Shown here: positions 26,273 through 35,857 of the stretch, piece after piece
Numbering within the stretch: position 1 is the stretch's first letter
Layout of the letters: each line of letters opens with the position of its first letter
NCBI RefSeq assembly: GCF_022748595.1
Contig: NZ_JALDSX010000004.1
Location: 1 to 64,000, forward strand
Direction of reading: 5' to 3'
From: Brevibacterium sp. ZH18
GTDB lineage: Bacteria; Actinomycetota; Actinomycetes; Actinomycetales; Brevibacteriaceae
DNA: 64,000 nt
Notes under the pieces: model-generated
The model's input: only the letters and a program-made list of their open reading frames with translations
Databases searched by the model: none
Told to the model about the DNA's origin: nothing
Made by a program: the position numbers and the translations under genes

Positions 26273-26319
26273 ATCGAGGCGACAGGCCAATAGTCCAGAA
26301 TCAAGACAGAGGAGTCGCC

Positions 26320-27078
26320 TTGACTGAGAGCGTTCTCACCGACCTGCGTGATGGGGTCATGACCATCACGATGAACCGTCCCGAAAGTCTCAACGCCTTC
26401 ACACGGGAGTCGTTCCATGCCGTCGGTGATGCTGTCGCCGAGGCGACCGAGACCGCTCGTGCGGTCGTCATCACCGGCAATGATCGGGCCTTCAGCTCGG
26501 GAGCTGACCTGCAGGGCTCGGTCCAGAGCGAAGGCCTCGGACTCGAAGCAGCGAATGCCATCCTCCGTTTGATCGTCGACTCGAAGATCCCGACCATCGC
26601 AGCCGTGTCCGGTCCGGCGGCCGGGATCGGCTGCTCGTTGGCCCTGGCGTGCGACTACGTGGTGATGAGCGAGGAGTCCTACCTCATGCTCGCCTTCACG
26701 AAGATCGGCCTCATGCCTGACGGCGGAGCCACGGCTCTCGTGGCTGCCTCGGCAGGTCGTCATCGGGCCATGAAGATGGCGCTGACCGCGCAGAAGGTGT
26801 GGGGCAAGGAGGCCCTCGAGTGGGGTCTGGCCAGCGAGGTCGTCGCAGCCGGGCAGCAGCTCAGCCGCGCTCAGGAGCTCGCGGCACTCTGGGCCCAGGG
26901 CCCGCCGCTGGCCTTCGCTCGTTCGACCGACGCCATCAACAAGGCGACGCTGACCACACTTGACGACGCCTTCGCTCGCGAAGCCGAAGGGCAGGGGAAG
27001 CTGCGCAAGACCAAGGACTTCGCCGAGGGCGTTTCCGCATTCATGGCGAAGCGCAGCCCCGACTTCACCGGCGAGTGA
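26320..27078 (+). CDS. enoyl-CoA hydratase/isomerase (crotonase) family
   Basis: The 252-residue product has the crotonase motifs: TMNRPESLNAF, the oxyanion-hole AFSSGADLQG and SGPAAGIGCSLALACD, then FTKIGLMPDGGAT. It hydrates or isomerises enoyl-CoA in fatty-acid degradation. The TTG start is preceded by AGAGGAG at 6 bp. The acyl-CoA ligase follows in the same direction 176 bp later, consistent with a shared beta-oxidation role. Confidence 0.88.
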   Translation: MTESVLTDLRDGVMTITMNRPESLNAFTRESFHAVGDAVAEATETARAVVITGNDRAFSSGADLQGSVQSEGLGLEAANAILRLIVDSKIPTIAAVSGPAAGIGCSLALACDYVVMSEESYLMLAFTKIGLMPDGGATALVAASAGRHRAMKMALTAQKVWGKEALEWGLASEVVAAGQQLSRAQELAALWAQGPPLAFARSTDAINKATLTTLDDAFAREAEGQGKLRKTKDFAEGVSAFMAKRSPDFTGE

Positions 27079-27254
27079 TCTGAACCGAAGTTTCTAATTG
27101 GTAACGGTGGCGCAATTGCTGTGACCGCTGTCACTGCAGCCGCTAGTCTGACATGGAATCACCCGACTATCGGCCTGACGAAGAACCATCCAGTGCGCCG
27201 CCTCGGTGACGCACGATCCGATCGTGAACGAACGATTATGACCAAAGGAGTCTC
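27079..27254. promoter_or_regulatory. leader region of the acyl-CoA ligase
   Basis: 176-bp non-coding space. It contains the inverted repeat GTGAC-cgct-GTCAC at 27121-27134, a possible regulator site. No ORF of coding character. An AAAGGAG ribosome-binding site sits at its right end. Confidence 0.4.
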
Positions 27255-28886
27255 ATGCTCACAGGCATCCCATCCACACTCGGCGACAGCTTCCAGCTCA
27301 ACACCACGACGCTGATTCGCCACGCCTCCCGGTTCTTCGGCGAATCTGAGGTCGTCTACCGTCGATCCGACGGCTCCTGGGGACGGTCGAACTACGCCGA
27401 AGAGTACAAGCGCATGGCGCAGCTGGCGCACGGACTGAGTGAACTCGGCGTCGGAGCGGGCTCCATGGTCGGCGTCATCGACTGGAACTCCCGCCGCCAC
27501 CTTGAGCTGTACTTCTCGGTGCCGGGCATCGCTGCCACGATGCTCCAGCTCAACCTGCGTCTGGCCCCGGAAGACCTCGCCTATGTCGTCAGCCATTCGA
27601 AGTCCGACTGGATCTTCGTCGACGAATCGCTGCTGTCTGTCGCAGAGGCGCTGGCCCCGAAGCTCGACGTCAAGGGCTGGGTCGTCATGACCGACAAGCC
27701 CTCCTCGGAGATCGAGACGAGCCTTGAGAACGTCGTGTTCTTCGAGGACCTCATCGCGGACAAGCCTGAGACCTACGACTGGCCGGTCGTCGAAGAGACG
27801 ACCGCCGCCTACGCCGGCTACACGACCGGCACGACGGGTCGGCCCAAGGGCGTCTACTACTCCCACCGCTCGATCTATCTGCACACGATGGGCGGAGTGG
27901 CCGCGCTCCAGGCGACCTTCGACGACTGCGTCATGCCGATCACCCCGATGTTCCACGTCCTGTCCTGGGGCTTCCCGCAGAACGCTGTGGCGGCAGGTGC
28001 GAAGCTCGTTCTGCCCGGCAAGTTCGCAGCCGAGGAGTTCGGTGCCATCGGTCAGGCCTTCATCGAGGAGAAGGTGACGCTGGCCAACGGTGCGCCCGCG
28101 ATCTTCGCGCCGATGCTTGCCATGATGAAGAACATGCCCGAACCGCCGGACCTGCGCGGAGTGCGCCTGGTCTCGGGGTCGTCCGAGCCGCCGCTGTCGA
28201 TGATGCGCGGCTTCAAAGAGGTCACCGGCGCCGAGGTCATCCACGGTTACGGTGCCACCGAGACCACTCCGCTGGCCACGACGAACTGGCGGATCAAACC
28301 CGGCACGGACATGACCGACGAGGAGAAGTGGGACTTCAAGCGCTACCAGGGCCTGCCGATCATCGGCGTCGAGCTCAAAGTCGTCGACCCTTCCGGTGAG
28401 GAGATGCCCCACGACGGCACGTCGATGGGCGAGGTCCTCATGCGCGGACCGTGGATCACCGAGTCCTACTACCAGCTTCCGGACAATGCCGATCGGTTCC
28501 TCGACGGCTGGTGGCGTTCGGGTGATGTCGGCGTCATCTATCCCAATGGGTACCTCAAGCTCACCGACCGTCTCAAGGACGTCATCAAGTCCGGTGGCGA
28601 GTGGATCTCCTCGATCGACATGGAGAACGCGATGCTCGACAACCCTGACGTCAAGGAGGCTGCCGTCATCGGCGTGCCGGACGAGAAGTGGCAGGAGCGT
28701 CCCGTGGCCTACGTCGTTGCCAATGACGGCGCCGAGGTGACCCGCGAGGCCGTCATCGCAACGTTGGGTGAGCGTTTCGCCAAGTGGCAGCTGCCCGACG
28801 AGGTCATCGTCACCGATGAACTCCCGCGCACTTCTGTCGGCAAGCTCGACAAGAAGATGCTGCGCAAGAACTGGGACGAGAAGTAG
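27255..28886 (+). CDS. fatty-acid--CoA ligase (AMP-forming)
   Basis: The 543-residue product is an ANL-family adenylating enzyme. The phosphate-binding loop [11 protein letters not shown], the [11 protein letters not shown] motif, [10 protein letters not shown] and the hinge [19 protein letters not shown] are present. The catalytic Lys occurs near the end ([14 protein letters not shown]). The N-terminal style (fatty acids or aromatic acids of medium/long chain) fits the neighbouring crotonase. Start ATG at 27255 with AAAGGAG five bases upstream. Confidence 0.92.
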   Translation: MLTGIPSTLGDSFQLNTTTLIRHASRFFGESEVVYRRSDGSWGRSNYAEEYKRMAQLAHGLSELGVGAGSMVGVIDWNSRRHLELYFSVPGIAATMLQLNLRLAPEDLAYVVSHSKSDWIFVDESLLSVAEALAPKLDVKGWVVMTDKPSSEIETSLENVVFFEDLIADKPETYDWPVVEETTAAYAGYTTGTTGRPKGVYYSHRSIYLHTMGGVAALQATFDDCVMPITPMFHVLSWGFPQNAVAAGAKLVLPGKFAAEEFGAIGQAFIEEKVTLANGAPAIFAPMLAMMKNMPEPPDLRGVRLVSGSSEPPLSMMRGFKEVTGAEVIHGYGATETTPLATTNWRIKPGTDMTDEEKWDFKRYQGLPIIGVELKVVDPSGEEMPHDGTSMGEVLMRGPWITESYYQLPDNADRFLDGWWRSGDVGVIYPNGYLKLTDRLKDVIKSGGEWISSIDMENAMLDNPDVKEAAVIGVPDEKWQERPVAYVVANDGAEVTREAVIATLGERFAKWQLPDEVIVTDELPRTSVGKLDKKMLRKNWDEK

Positions 28887-28931
28887 GAGTCGAGCAGACT
28901 CTCCCGGCAGGTGCCCCAGGCCACGTTCCTC

Positions 28932-30188
28932 TCACAGGAGGAGCAGGCCGAGGGCACCTGCTGCTATCACGGCGGCCCAGGCAGGAATCTTCCACTCGGT
29001 TTGGGCGAGGAACACAGCCGCCGCGATCGCCAGTGACATGGGCGACGTGACGCCCTGGACGAACACCGGATCGTAGAGAGCTGCAGCCAGGAGTCCGACG
29101 ACGGCGGCACTGACCCCGACGAGGACACGGCGAACGAGCACTCGCTGACGCAGTGACTCCCAGAACGGCAGAACTCCGATGGTCAAAAGCGCTGCCGGCA
29201 GGAAGATGGCCGTCAGCGCGATCGCCGCACCGAGGATGCCCGTCGGCCCGCTCGTCGTCGACGCGCCGAGGAACGCAGCGAAGGTGAAGAGCGGCCCGGG
29301 CACTGCCTGCGCCGCGCCGTACCCGGCGAGGAACGCATCATGTCCGACGAGTCCCGTGCGCACGGTCTCTGCTTCGAGAAGAGGCAGGACGACGTGGCCA
29401 CCGCCGAAGACGAGGGCACCGGACCGGTAGAAGACGTCGATGAGGCGCAGCGTGGGATCGCCGGACCCGGCGACAGCGATCGGCAGGCCGATGAGCAGAA
29501 TTCCGCAGAGAACGAGTGAGATGACGCCCGTTCTGCGTGTGACCGGGACGGAGAGACCGCGGATCGTCGTCTCTGGCCGTTCAAGGGTCTCAGTATCCGA
29601 CTGCGACTTGCCGGTCCGTCCGCCGCGGACCCAGACCGCGCCGAGGAAGCCGCCGATCGCAATGGCGATGATCTGAATTACCGGAGAGGGGATGAGGAGG
29701 ACGAGGATCATTGCGACAACGGCGATCGTTGCCCGCTTCGCATCGGGTGCGAGAGTCTTCGCCATGCCCATCACAGCACCAGCGACGACGGCCACTGCAG
29801 CAGCCTTCAGCCCCGCCAGCAGGCCTTCGCTCACCGCGTCGCCGAACGACGCGAGGCCCAGCGCCAGGACGGTGAGCACAATGGCCGAGGGCAGAGTGAA
29901 CCCGACCCAGGCAGCGATGAGCCCTCTGATGCCCGCTCGGTGCAGACCGATGGCCATTCCCACCTGGCTCGAGGCCGGGCCCGGAAGGAACTGGCACAAC
30001 GCGATCAGGTCCGCGTACGCCTCGTCGTCGAACCAGCGGCGGCGTTGGACGAACCTGTCGCGGAAGTAGCCCAGATGGGCCACGGGGCCGCCGAACGAGG
30101 TCAGCCCCAAACGGAGGAATTCGCCGAAGACCTCACGGGCCGATCCGACGTGGGGGCTCTCCTGCGCCGACTGGATGCTCTCACTCAT
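28932..30188 (-). CDS. chrA: chromate transporter ChrA
   Basis: The 418-residue membrane protein contains two copies of the chromate-transport domain. The first has LRLGLTSFGGPVAHLGYFRDRFV, LCQFLPGPASSQVGMAIG; the second has SGALVFGGGHVVLPLLEAE and YGAAQAVPGPLFTFAAFLG. The protein exports chromate from the cytoplasm, driven by the membrane potential. No chrB or other metal regulator is adjacent. It ends the conserved stretch; its start borders the truncated plasmid parA. Confidence 0.92.
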   Translation of the reverse strand: MSESIQSAQESPHVGSAREVFGEFLRLGLTSFGGPVAHLGYFRDRFVQRRRWFDDEAYADLIALCQFLPGPASSQVGMAIGLHRAGIRGLIAAWVGFTLPSAIVLTVLALGLASFGDAVSEGLLAGLKAAAVAVVAGAVMGMAKTLAPDAKRATIAVVAMILVLLIPSPVIQIIAIAIGGFLGAVWVRGGRTGKSQSDTETLERPETTIRGLSVPVTRRTGVISLVLCGILLIGLPIAVAGSGDPTLRLIDVFYRSGALVFGGGHVVLPLLEAETVRTGLVGHDAFLAGYGAAQAVPGPLFTFAAFLGASTTSGPTGILGAAIALTAIFLPAALLTIGVLPFWESLRQRVLVRRVLVGVSAAVVGLLAAALYDPVFVQGVTSPMSLAIAAAVFLAQTEWKIPAWAAVIAAGALGLLLL

Positions 30189-30208
30189 GGCCCCGCCTCG
30201 AAAGTGTC

Positions 30209-30769
30209 ATGCGCTCCAGTCAACAGAGCGATGATGACGGGGAGGTGAACTTCCAGAGCGGGGCACACTCAGGGCCTGACGGCGGGGAAGTGCGGCTGCG
30301 CGCTGCGCTCCAAGGGACGACTGCGGACCTAGTGATTATCGATGCGCCAAATAGGCAGGGCGGTCTGTTGCCAATGAACGCACTCATGGCCTCTGACGCA
30401 GTCGTGTATGCAGCCAACGCGAGTGAGGACGGAGTTGATGGCATCGATGGAGCATCACAAACTCTGGCCACATTCGCCCGGTCTCAACAACTAAGAGGAA
30501 GCACAATCGTCCCTCTGGAACTCGGTGCGATCATGACCGCAGTATCCGACACCATCCAGCCGAAAGTGGAGAAGCATTCCCTCGATTATGTCATCGATCA
30601 AGGTCTGGCACTTACTCCATTCGTTCCGAAAAGGGAGGCCGTCCGCCAAGCTCGCGTCAATGGCGAATGGTACGGGGGAGACAACTACAACCGTGCAAGT
30701 GTTGTTGTCGACGCATACGATCAACTGCTTACAACCATCATCGAAAGGATGAACGCTCACCATGGCTGA
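30209..30769 (+). pseudogene. ParA-family partition ATPase, 5'-truncated
   Basis: The open frame of 186 codons matches only the C-terminal two thirds of a plasmid ParA. The Walker B strand (TADLVIIDAPNRQGGLLPMN) and the following ALMASDAVVYAANASEDGVDGI are good, but there is no Walker A (KGGxGKT) upstream. The first 25-30 residues look random, so the join lies at about 30255-30290, right next to the chrA start. Without the P-loop the product cannot hydrolyse ATP. The small partner gene follows by an 8-bp overlap, so a two-gene partition operon was captured incompletely. Confidence 0.75.
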
Positions 30770-31040
30770 ACTCAGACCGCGCCAACGCAAAGTCCGCCCA
30801 GCACCAGAAGAGGCACCAGTCGGAGCTCTCGGCGCACAGGCAACTACCGCCTCAAATGAGATTGCACCGGCCTCTGACAAGAAATACCCGATCCCGCATG
30901 ACCTGGAATGGACACGGACCAAGACCATGCGGATGACTGGTGCTCACGAGGAACTTCTCAACGAATTGAAGTTCCGGGAAGGTCTGAAAATCCAAGAAGC
31001 AGTGTGGTACGCCATCGAACATACATACCGCAATAAATAA
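30762..31040 (+). CDS. small partition partner protein (ParB-like, plasmid type)
   Basis: The 92-residue product is basic at the N-terminus and has a C-terminal segment (MRMTGAHEELLNELKFREGLKIQEAVWYAIEHTY) with the look of a ribbon-helix-helix or similar small DNA-binding module. It overlaps the end of the parA fragment by 8 bp, the usual arrangement for the second gene of plasmid par operons. It may bind the repeats just downstream. Not recognised as a named family. Confidence 0.6.
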   Translation: MAELRPRQRKVRPAPEEAPVGALGAQATTASNEIAPASDKKYPIPHDLEWTRTKTMRMTGAHEELLNELKFREGLKIQEAVWYAIEHTYRNK

Positions 31041-31069
31041 AGCCAGAAATATTTATTGCTTGCAATAAA
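31030..31069. repeat. GCAATAAA iterons, candidate centromere or operator
   Basis: GCAATAAA occurs at 31030-31037 and 31062-31069, and inverted (TTTATTGC) at 31052-31059. The last two form a perfect 8-bp inverted repeat around tt. The iterons flank the end of the small partner gene and are AT-rich against the surrounding GC-rich DNA. Confidence 0.65.
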
Positions 31070-31339
31070 GTGAATGGTGCGATCGACATCTACATCCTCA
31101 CACGCTGCTCGAAATGTCGGTCCACTAAGGTGGCTTTGACTACCAAAGGACAGATCGAGGGCAAAGACAGGGTTGAGCACGATCTGTCCCTACCTGAGAA
31201 CGAGGATGCCCGGAGATGGGTGATGGAAGACCTCGGCTATCAAGAGGCTCCCATCGTTGTTGTCAACGAGGAGAACCATTGGTCGGGATTTCGGCCCGAT
31301 AAGATCCTGGCCCTGAAAGGAAAGGAGTTCGGATTATGA
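31070..31339 (+). CDS. NrdH/glutaredoxin-like redoxin
   Basis: The 89-residue product has a CSKC redox motif at residues 13-16 following a beta strand (IDIYILTRCSKC). The rest keeps the thioredoxin-fold layout, with ENEDARRWVMEDLGYQEAPIVVV and HWSGFRPDKI, which match NrdH-type redoxins. Such genes are common on actinobacterial plasmids. The GTG start follows the iterons directly. The next gene begins on the ATGA overlap at 31336. Confidence 0.75.
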   Translation: MNGAIDIYILTRCSKCRSTKVALTTKGQIEGKDRVEHDLSLPENEDARRWVMEDLGYQEAPIVVVNEENHWSGFRPDKILALKGKEFGL

Positions 31340-31999
31340 CACAGGACAATGACTCGGCTTACAGAGCTGAATATGATCGGCTCTGGAGCCAGGCAGTTAC
31401 AACACTGACCGCAGCCGCGCGACTTGAACACGACAGGTATGGCACCGTCGACTTCGCCGACTTCCTTGCAGCAGCGCTCCGAGCCACAGCGGCAAACCTC
31501 GGAGATCCACACACCCTCACTGCTGGACGCCCTGGTTCATTGGAATCCGTGGCCCTCAGCGAACTCCTCCACGGAGCCGTCGGACTAAACTCCACTATGT
31601 TCGACCTCGCCCAATACCGGACCGAACCAATCCAGGTCACCCTCAACGTCGCAGAACTCGTTATGGGTGAAGAAGGAGCCCCTGGTGCTCCCAAATCCTA
31701 TGATGACGCCGTATATGAAGCTGGGGATGACGACCTCGCAACGGAGATCTCTCATCAGTATGTTGAGGCCTATAGTGCCTACGCTGAACGATTCACAGCA
31801 GCGGTCCAAGCCGAGGCTGAGAAGTATCCCGGAGTCTCTGACCTCGTCACAGTCATTGTTGACGCCAACATCATCGCCGCGGGTACCATGGACGGCCCTG
31901 GCCTAGAGAACCCTAGCGAAGGGGACAGCGAACCTCTCGTCTGGCACTTTTGGTCGACCGCGCGGGAGTCAATCGGTATGCCGGTAGTCCCACAGGCAA
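31336..31999 (+). pseudogene. plasmid-type hypothetical protein, 3' end cut by an IS
   Basis: The frame encodes about 221 native residues, then runs into the insertion sequence at 32000 and ends at 32175 with residues translated from IS DNA. The native part is acidic and helical (TTLTAAARLEHDRYGTVDFADF). No domain is recognised. It overlaps the redoxin gene by ATGA, so it belongs to the same plasmid-derived operon. The original C-terminus is not present on the other side of the IS. Confidence 0.7.
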
Positions 32000-32041
32000 T
32001 GTCAAGCACCGGGTTTCATAGAGGGTGTTTTTCTTGGTTTC

Positions 32042-32965
32042 TTAGGCAGCCACGGGTTCGCTGCCACTGCCTTCGATCCACTCTCGGTGAACCTCGAACG
32101 GCGGCCGGTATCCAATCGCCGAATGCAATCGTCGCCGGTTGTACCAGCCGATCCATTTCGACGTCTCGGCCATGACCTCAATCAACCCCGACCACTGGCG
32201 ACGATCGATCAATTCAGCCTTATAAACCGAGTTCAGGGCCTCAGCCATAGCATTGTCGTACGAGTCCCCACGGGACCCCACCGACGCCACGATCTCCGAT
32301 TCAGCAAGTGTCTCGCCATAGCGAATCGATCGGAATTGAACGCCCCGATCGCTGTGGTGGACAAGCCCCGAGACGTCTTCGCCAGCCCGAAATTTAGCTG
32401 CCAGAGCCATCGTCAACGCGTCCCTGGCCAAGGACTCGCGCATATGGTTCGTCACCTGCCAGCCCACGATCTCCCGATGGAACACGTCGAGGATGAACGT
32501 CGTGTATACCCACCCAGACCGCGTCGGCACGTACGTTATGTCAGCGACCCAGAGACAGTTCGGCCTCCGGGCGGCGAACTCGCGTTCGACGAGATCCTCC
32601 GGACATTCCTCGGCCCTGGCCGAGGCCGTCTTCGGACGCTTCCGCCTCCGCCGGATCCCGTCGATGCCCAGCTGGCGCATCAACCGCTCAATGGTGCACC
32701 GGGCGATGTTCCCGAACCGGTCGGCGTACTCACGGTTGATCGCCTTCCACATTTTGCGTACCCCGTAACACGAGTAGTTTGCCTCGTAGACGTCTTTGAT
32801 GACGGCCAATAGTTCTTGGTCCCGAAGAGTCCGGGCTGAAGGTTCGCGCAACTTGTACGCGTAATACGAGCTCACAGCAATACGGGCGGCAGTCCCCTTC
32901 AGGGCGCGCACGATTGGCTCGATTCCAAACTCGTGTCTGTTCTCGTCGATGAAGTCAACGATCAC
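32042..32965 (-). CDS. IS3-family transposase OrfB (DDE integrase domain)
   Basis: The 307-residue frame has the integrase core: WVADITYVP (first Asp), LVHHSDRGVQFRS (second Asp) and GDSYDNAMAEALNSVYKAELI (Glu), ending LHSAIGYRPPFEVH. It starts at a GTG that overlaps the OrfA stop. In IS3 elements OrfB is usually made as an OrfAB fusion by -1 frameshifting. No classical A6G slippery site was spotted in the overlap. The frame looks intact, so the element could be active. Confidence 0.92.
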   Translation of the reverse strand: MIVDFIDENRHEFGIEPIVRALKGTAARIAVSSYYAYKLREPSARTLRDQELLAVIKDVYEANYSCYGVRKMWKAINREYADRFGNIARCTIERLMRQLGIDGIRRRRKRPKTASARAEECPEDLVEREFAARRPNCLWVADITYVPTRSGWVYTTFILDVFHREIVGWQVTNHMRESLARDALTMALAAKFRAGEDVSGLVHHSDRGVQFRSIRYGETLAESEIVASVGSRGDSYDNAMAEALNSVYKAELIDRRQWSGLIEVMAETSKWIGWYNRRRLHSAIGYRPPFEVHREWIEGSGSEPVAA

Positions 32966-33273
32966 TTTGATGGGCGGTCGAGCTCCGCCGCGAAGAAAGC
33001 CGACGCCTTCTTCAGGATCTCGTTCGCCCGTCTGGCTTCAGTCAGCTCGGCTCTCAGCCGGCGGTTTTCAGTTTCAAGGTCGACTGACTCCGTCGGTGTG
33101 GCCCTCCCTGAGTCCTTGTGCTTGCGCACCCAGACTCGCAAGGTTTCTTTGCTGAGTCCGAGTTCGCTCGCGACGCGGGTGATTGCCCCACTTGCAGTAT
33201 CGGGATCGGCTTGAGCATGTATGACGAGTTCGACGGCACGAGCCTTGAGTTCGTCGGTGTACTTCACTGGCAC
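32962..33273 (-). CDS. IS3-family transposase OrfA (helix-turn-helix)
   Basis: The product of about 103 residues has an HTH (ITRVASELGLSKETLRVWVRK) and a leucine-zipper-like helix (ENRRLRAELTEARRANEILKKA). The GTG at 33273 is chosen because GAAGGAG lies 7 bp upstream; a TTG at 33294 is in the same frame. It overlaps OrfB by 4 bp. Confidence 0.9.
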   Translation of the reverse strand: MPVKYTDELKARAVELVIHAQADPDTASGAITRVASELGLSKETLRVWVRKHKDSGRATPTESVDLETENRRLRAELTEARRANEILKKASAFFAAELDRPSK

Positions 33274-33437
33274 GAGAGAATCTCCTTCTTCCAATCTCCC
33301 TGCCTCTATTATCCCCGGAGCGATTCACCTCTTCAACTGAACAACGTGGCCCGCAGGACAACAATTCATCGCAGGAGGGTTAGGCGCCTCGCCGTGGCCA
33401 CCAGCAAGTTTGCTGAGTCCGGCCTAGGATGGTGGCC

Positions 33438-34838
33438 ATGACCGATGCCTCAAGCCATGGACCTGCAGCCCCCGAGCCAGTTGATATCAGCCTGTTCGCG
33501 AAACAGTTTCAAACGTTCCTCGAAACGATGGACCACTACGCCACGGAAGCCTCTCGCGACCATATCGCTGCGGAACTAGGAGCCCACCTGGGCACGGATC
33601 CACGTACACTCGATCCCGTGCGCCAGGAGTTCGCCCGCTGGCAGTGGGTCGAGATTGATAGGGCCCTTGATGAACTCGCCGAGGAGCAGGACCTTCGCGG
33701 TGTCATCCCCTCCCAAGATGCCAGTGGCATCAGTGACCTCCTGGCCAATCACTACAGTGTCTACGAGCTCGGCGCGATCCAGCGCCGCGCCGTTCCCACA
33801 GGACCAGGAACAGTCAGACATGTAGCTACGAACGCACTTCGCCTGTTGCGAATCGGCACAATCCCCGTCGTTGTCTTCGCGACTGAGCTCGAAGACGGGC
33901 CCGGTGATACGCAGAACATCGTCGTCGAAATCATCTGCGGTGACCATCAGCTTGCACGCGAGACCCTGGCCAACATCAATGGATTCGTTTCGCGCAACTC
34001 GGTATTGCAAGGGCAAGTCGTTAGTTTTTTGTCGGAAGAGTTTGGATCAGACTCACTCAGTATCGAATTCCACTCTCGTCCCCACGTTGATGCCCACGAT
34101 GTGGTTCTGCCAAAGGGCAGGCTCGAGAAGATCGAGGCAACCGTTCTGGGCATCAGTGAGAAAGCACAGAGGCTTCGTGCTGTGGGCCAGCATTTGTCTC
34201 GCGGGGTGCTGCTCTATGGCCCGCCCGGGACGGGTAAGACGTTAACGGTGCGATATCTCCTCTCACAGGCAAAAGAGACTACGGCGATTCTCCTCCAGGG
34301 TGAGTCTCTGTCGAAGATCCGCGCTGCTGCCACGGCGGCACGAGCTCTCGGGCGAGCAATTATCGTTCTCGAAGATGCCGATCTTGTTGCTGAGGACCGT
34401 GACTTCAATGAGGGCGAACGGTCGGTGCTCTTTGAGATCCTCGATGTCCTCGACGGTTTGGGAGACGATGCTGATATCGCTTTCGTCCTCACTACTAACC
34501 GGGTGGACGTGCTCGAAGAGGCTCTCGCGATGCGTCCGGGAAGAATTGATCTTGCTGTCGAGGTGGCCTTGCCCACTGCCAAACTACGCAAACGCCTCTT
34601 CACCGTCTATAGTGCCGGCTTGGCGTTTACTGAAGAAGGAATCGCCCAGGCTGCGAAAGCTGCGGAGGGTACGACGGGTTCCTTTGCGAAAGAAGCGGTC
34701 CGGCGTGCAGTACTACTGGCTCTAGACGCAGACGAGGAACCAGCTGATAACCATCTTTTGGAAGCGGTGAAGGCTCTGTCTGCCGAAGCGACACAGTTAC
34801 GTGAGGCAATGAACTCAGAAGACGACGAATCGCAATGA
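33438..34838 (+). CDS. orphan AAA+ ATPase (FtsH/Cdc48-like core)
   Basis: The 466-residue product has an N-terminal domain of about 250 residues with no recognised family, then one AAA+ module. Walker A is GPPGTGKT (from residue 261), Walker B is IIVLEDADL, sensor 1 is VLTTNR and the arginine finger region is MRPGRIDLAVEV. No protease motif or transmembrane segment is seen, so it is not FtsH itself. It probably remodels a protein partner. GC content is lower than the chromosome average. The ATG at 33438 has AGGA about 7 bp upstream. It stands alone between the IS and a long gene-free stretch, which suggests a remnant of a larger element. Confidence 0.8.
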   Translation: MTDASSHGPAAPEPVDISLFAKQFQTFLETMDHYATEASRDHIAAELGAHLGTDPRTLDPVRQEFARWQWVEIDRALDELAEEQDLRGVIPSQDASGISDLLANHYSVYELGAIQRRAVPTGPGTVRHVATNALRLLRIGTIPVVVFATELEDGPGDTQNIVVEIICGDHQLARETLANINGFVSRNSVLQGQVVSFLSEEFGSDSLSIEFHSRPHVDAHDVVLPKGRLEKIEATVLGISEKAQRLRAVGQHLSRGVLLYGPPGTGKTLTVRYLLSQAKETTAILLQGESLSKIRAAATAARALGRAIIVLEDADLVAEDRDFNEGERSVLFEILDVLDGLGDDADIAFVLTTNRVDVLEEALAMRPGRIDLAVEVALPTAKLRKRLFTVYSAGLAFTEEGIAQAAKAAEGTTGSFAKEAVRRAVLLALDADEEPADNHLLEAVKALSAEATQLREAMNSEDDESQ

Positions 34839-35356
34839 CTACACACCCACGCGAGCGTCGAGGCAGAGTCTCACCGGATGCGACTTTGATATGTCAAGCA
34901 AGGGTCGTGCGCAAAGGCGACTGATACAAGGTTCAGTGTCACCGCTGCTGGCTCGAGTCCTTCAGAAGTGTCTCGTAACCAAACCGCCTCAAAACCCATG
35001 GATATATGACGCGCCTTGGCATCAAGAACCCCACACGGAATCAAGCTGGAAACGATGCCATCACCCGTGCATCAGTCCCGTCCCTCGCTGAACCGAGACA
35101 CACGTTGTCACCGATCCTTGCATCAGTCCCAGCCATGTTCTTCGACGGGCTATGGTAGGTAGCCAATCAGCACAGACCCCCAACATGTCTAACGCATGGA
35201 TCAGAAACACAGCGTGATAAAAGGCCAGTCGGAAGTTGGTCGACATCGGTGTCGACAGCTTCAGGCGGTAACGGATTGGAATCAGTCCTAGCGCGCATCG
35301 AATTGCCATCCGTTCCATACACAGCCAGCCGGCACATATCAGAAGGAAAACAGGCC
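34839..35356. other. gene-free stretch in the accessory island
   Basis: About 520 bp without a frame of coding character on either strand. A 12-bp direct repeat (tgcatcagtccc) occurs at 35068-35079 and 35119-35130. GTCGAC occurs twice around 35239-35256. GC is lower than the flanks. It resembles decayed plasmid or phage DNA. Confidence 0.55.
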
Positions 35357-35782
35357 ATGTACGAACTCATTGCCAAACGTCCCGGGATCGCAGTCATCCT
35401 CATTTTCGTTGCTTTCATCATCGGACTGGCCGTCTCGGTTGCACGTGAAGCCGGAACTACCGACACCACAACAGCCGGGTCACCGGCCCCGACAGTCACC
35501 AAGACAGTTACCGCAGAGCCAGAGACGCCCAAGACAGTGACCAAGACAAAGACGGTCACTAAGACCCCTAAGGCGTGCAAGACGGCTCTGAAGTTCGCCG
35601 AGGAACTAGACGAGCAACACAACGGTCTACATCGGACAAGCGGTTACGCAGTCAGCTACGCCGAGCAAGGTGACCGTGCAGAATTAGATGAAGCAACACG
35701 GATCGCAGAACAGACCATTGAAGACATCAAGAACACCCGTTCCGACTACCGTGAAGCGGCCGCCGAGTGCAAAAACGAATGA
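35357..35782 (+). CDS. small membrane-anchored hypothetical protein
   Basis: The 141-residue product has an N-terminal membrane segment (GIAVILIFVAFIIGLAVSV), then a Thr/Val/Lys-rich stalk (TVTKTVTAEPETPKTVTKTK), two cysteines (residues about 76 and 138) and a helical C-terminus. Orientation is probably with the stalk outside. AGAAGGA lies about 9 bp before the ATG. No family recognised. It is the last gene of the island, before the terminator hairpin at 35858. Confidence 0.65.
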   Translation: MYELIAKRPGIAVILIFVAFIIGLAVSVAREAGTTDTTTAGSPAPTVTKTVTAEPETPKTVTKTKTVTKTPKACKTALKFAEELDEQHNGLHRTSGYAVSYAEQGDRAELDEATRIAEQTIEDIKNTRSDYREAAAECKNE

Positions 35783-35857
35783 TGGACGTGACATCTGACG
35801 AGGCTTGGTCGAACATAGTGCCGACTGGCTAGTGGCTTTGTCGAAGTGATTCGGCAG

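Larger units (their letters stand above)
32000..33327 (-). mobile_element. IS3-family insertion sequence (about 1.33 kb)
   Basis: Two overlapping transposase frames on the minus strand are bounded by imperfect inverted repeats. The left end reads TGTCAAGCACCGGGTTTCAT; the right end read inward is TGAATCGCTCCGGGGATAAT. They match over most positions from the GC onward. Flanking bases gcaa (left) and cctc (right) give no target duplication. That suggests an adjacent deletion or recombination after insertion, or a boundary that is off by a few bases. Confidence 0.88.

Noticed and set aside
30209-30280. N-terminal residues of the parA frame as a real start
   Set aside because: The first 25-30 residues have no ParA similarity and the P-loop is absent, so this is a truncated gene.
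32000-33327. IS element belonging to IS481 or another single-ORF family
   Set aside because: Two overlapping frames with an orfA zipper and an orfB DDE domain fit the IS3 layout better.
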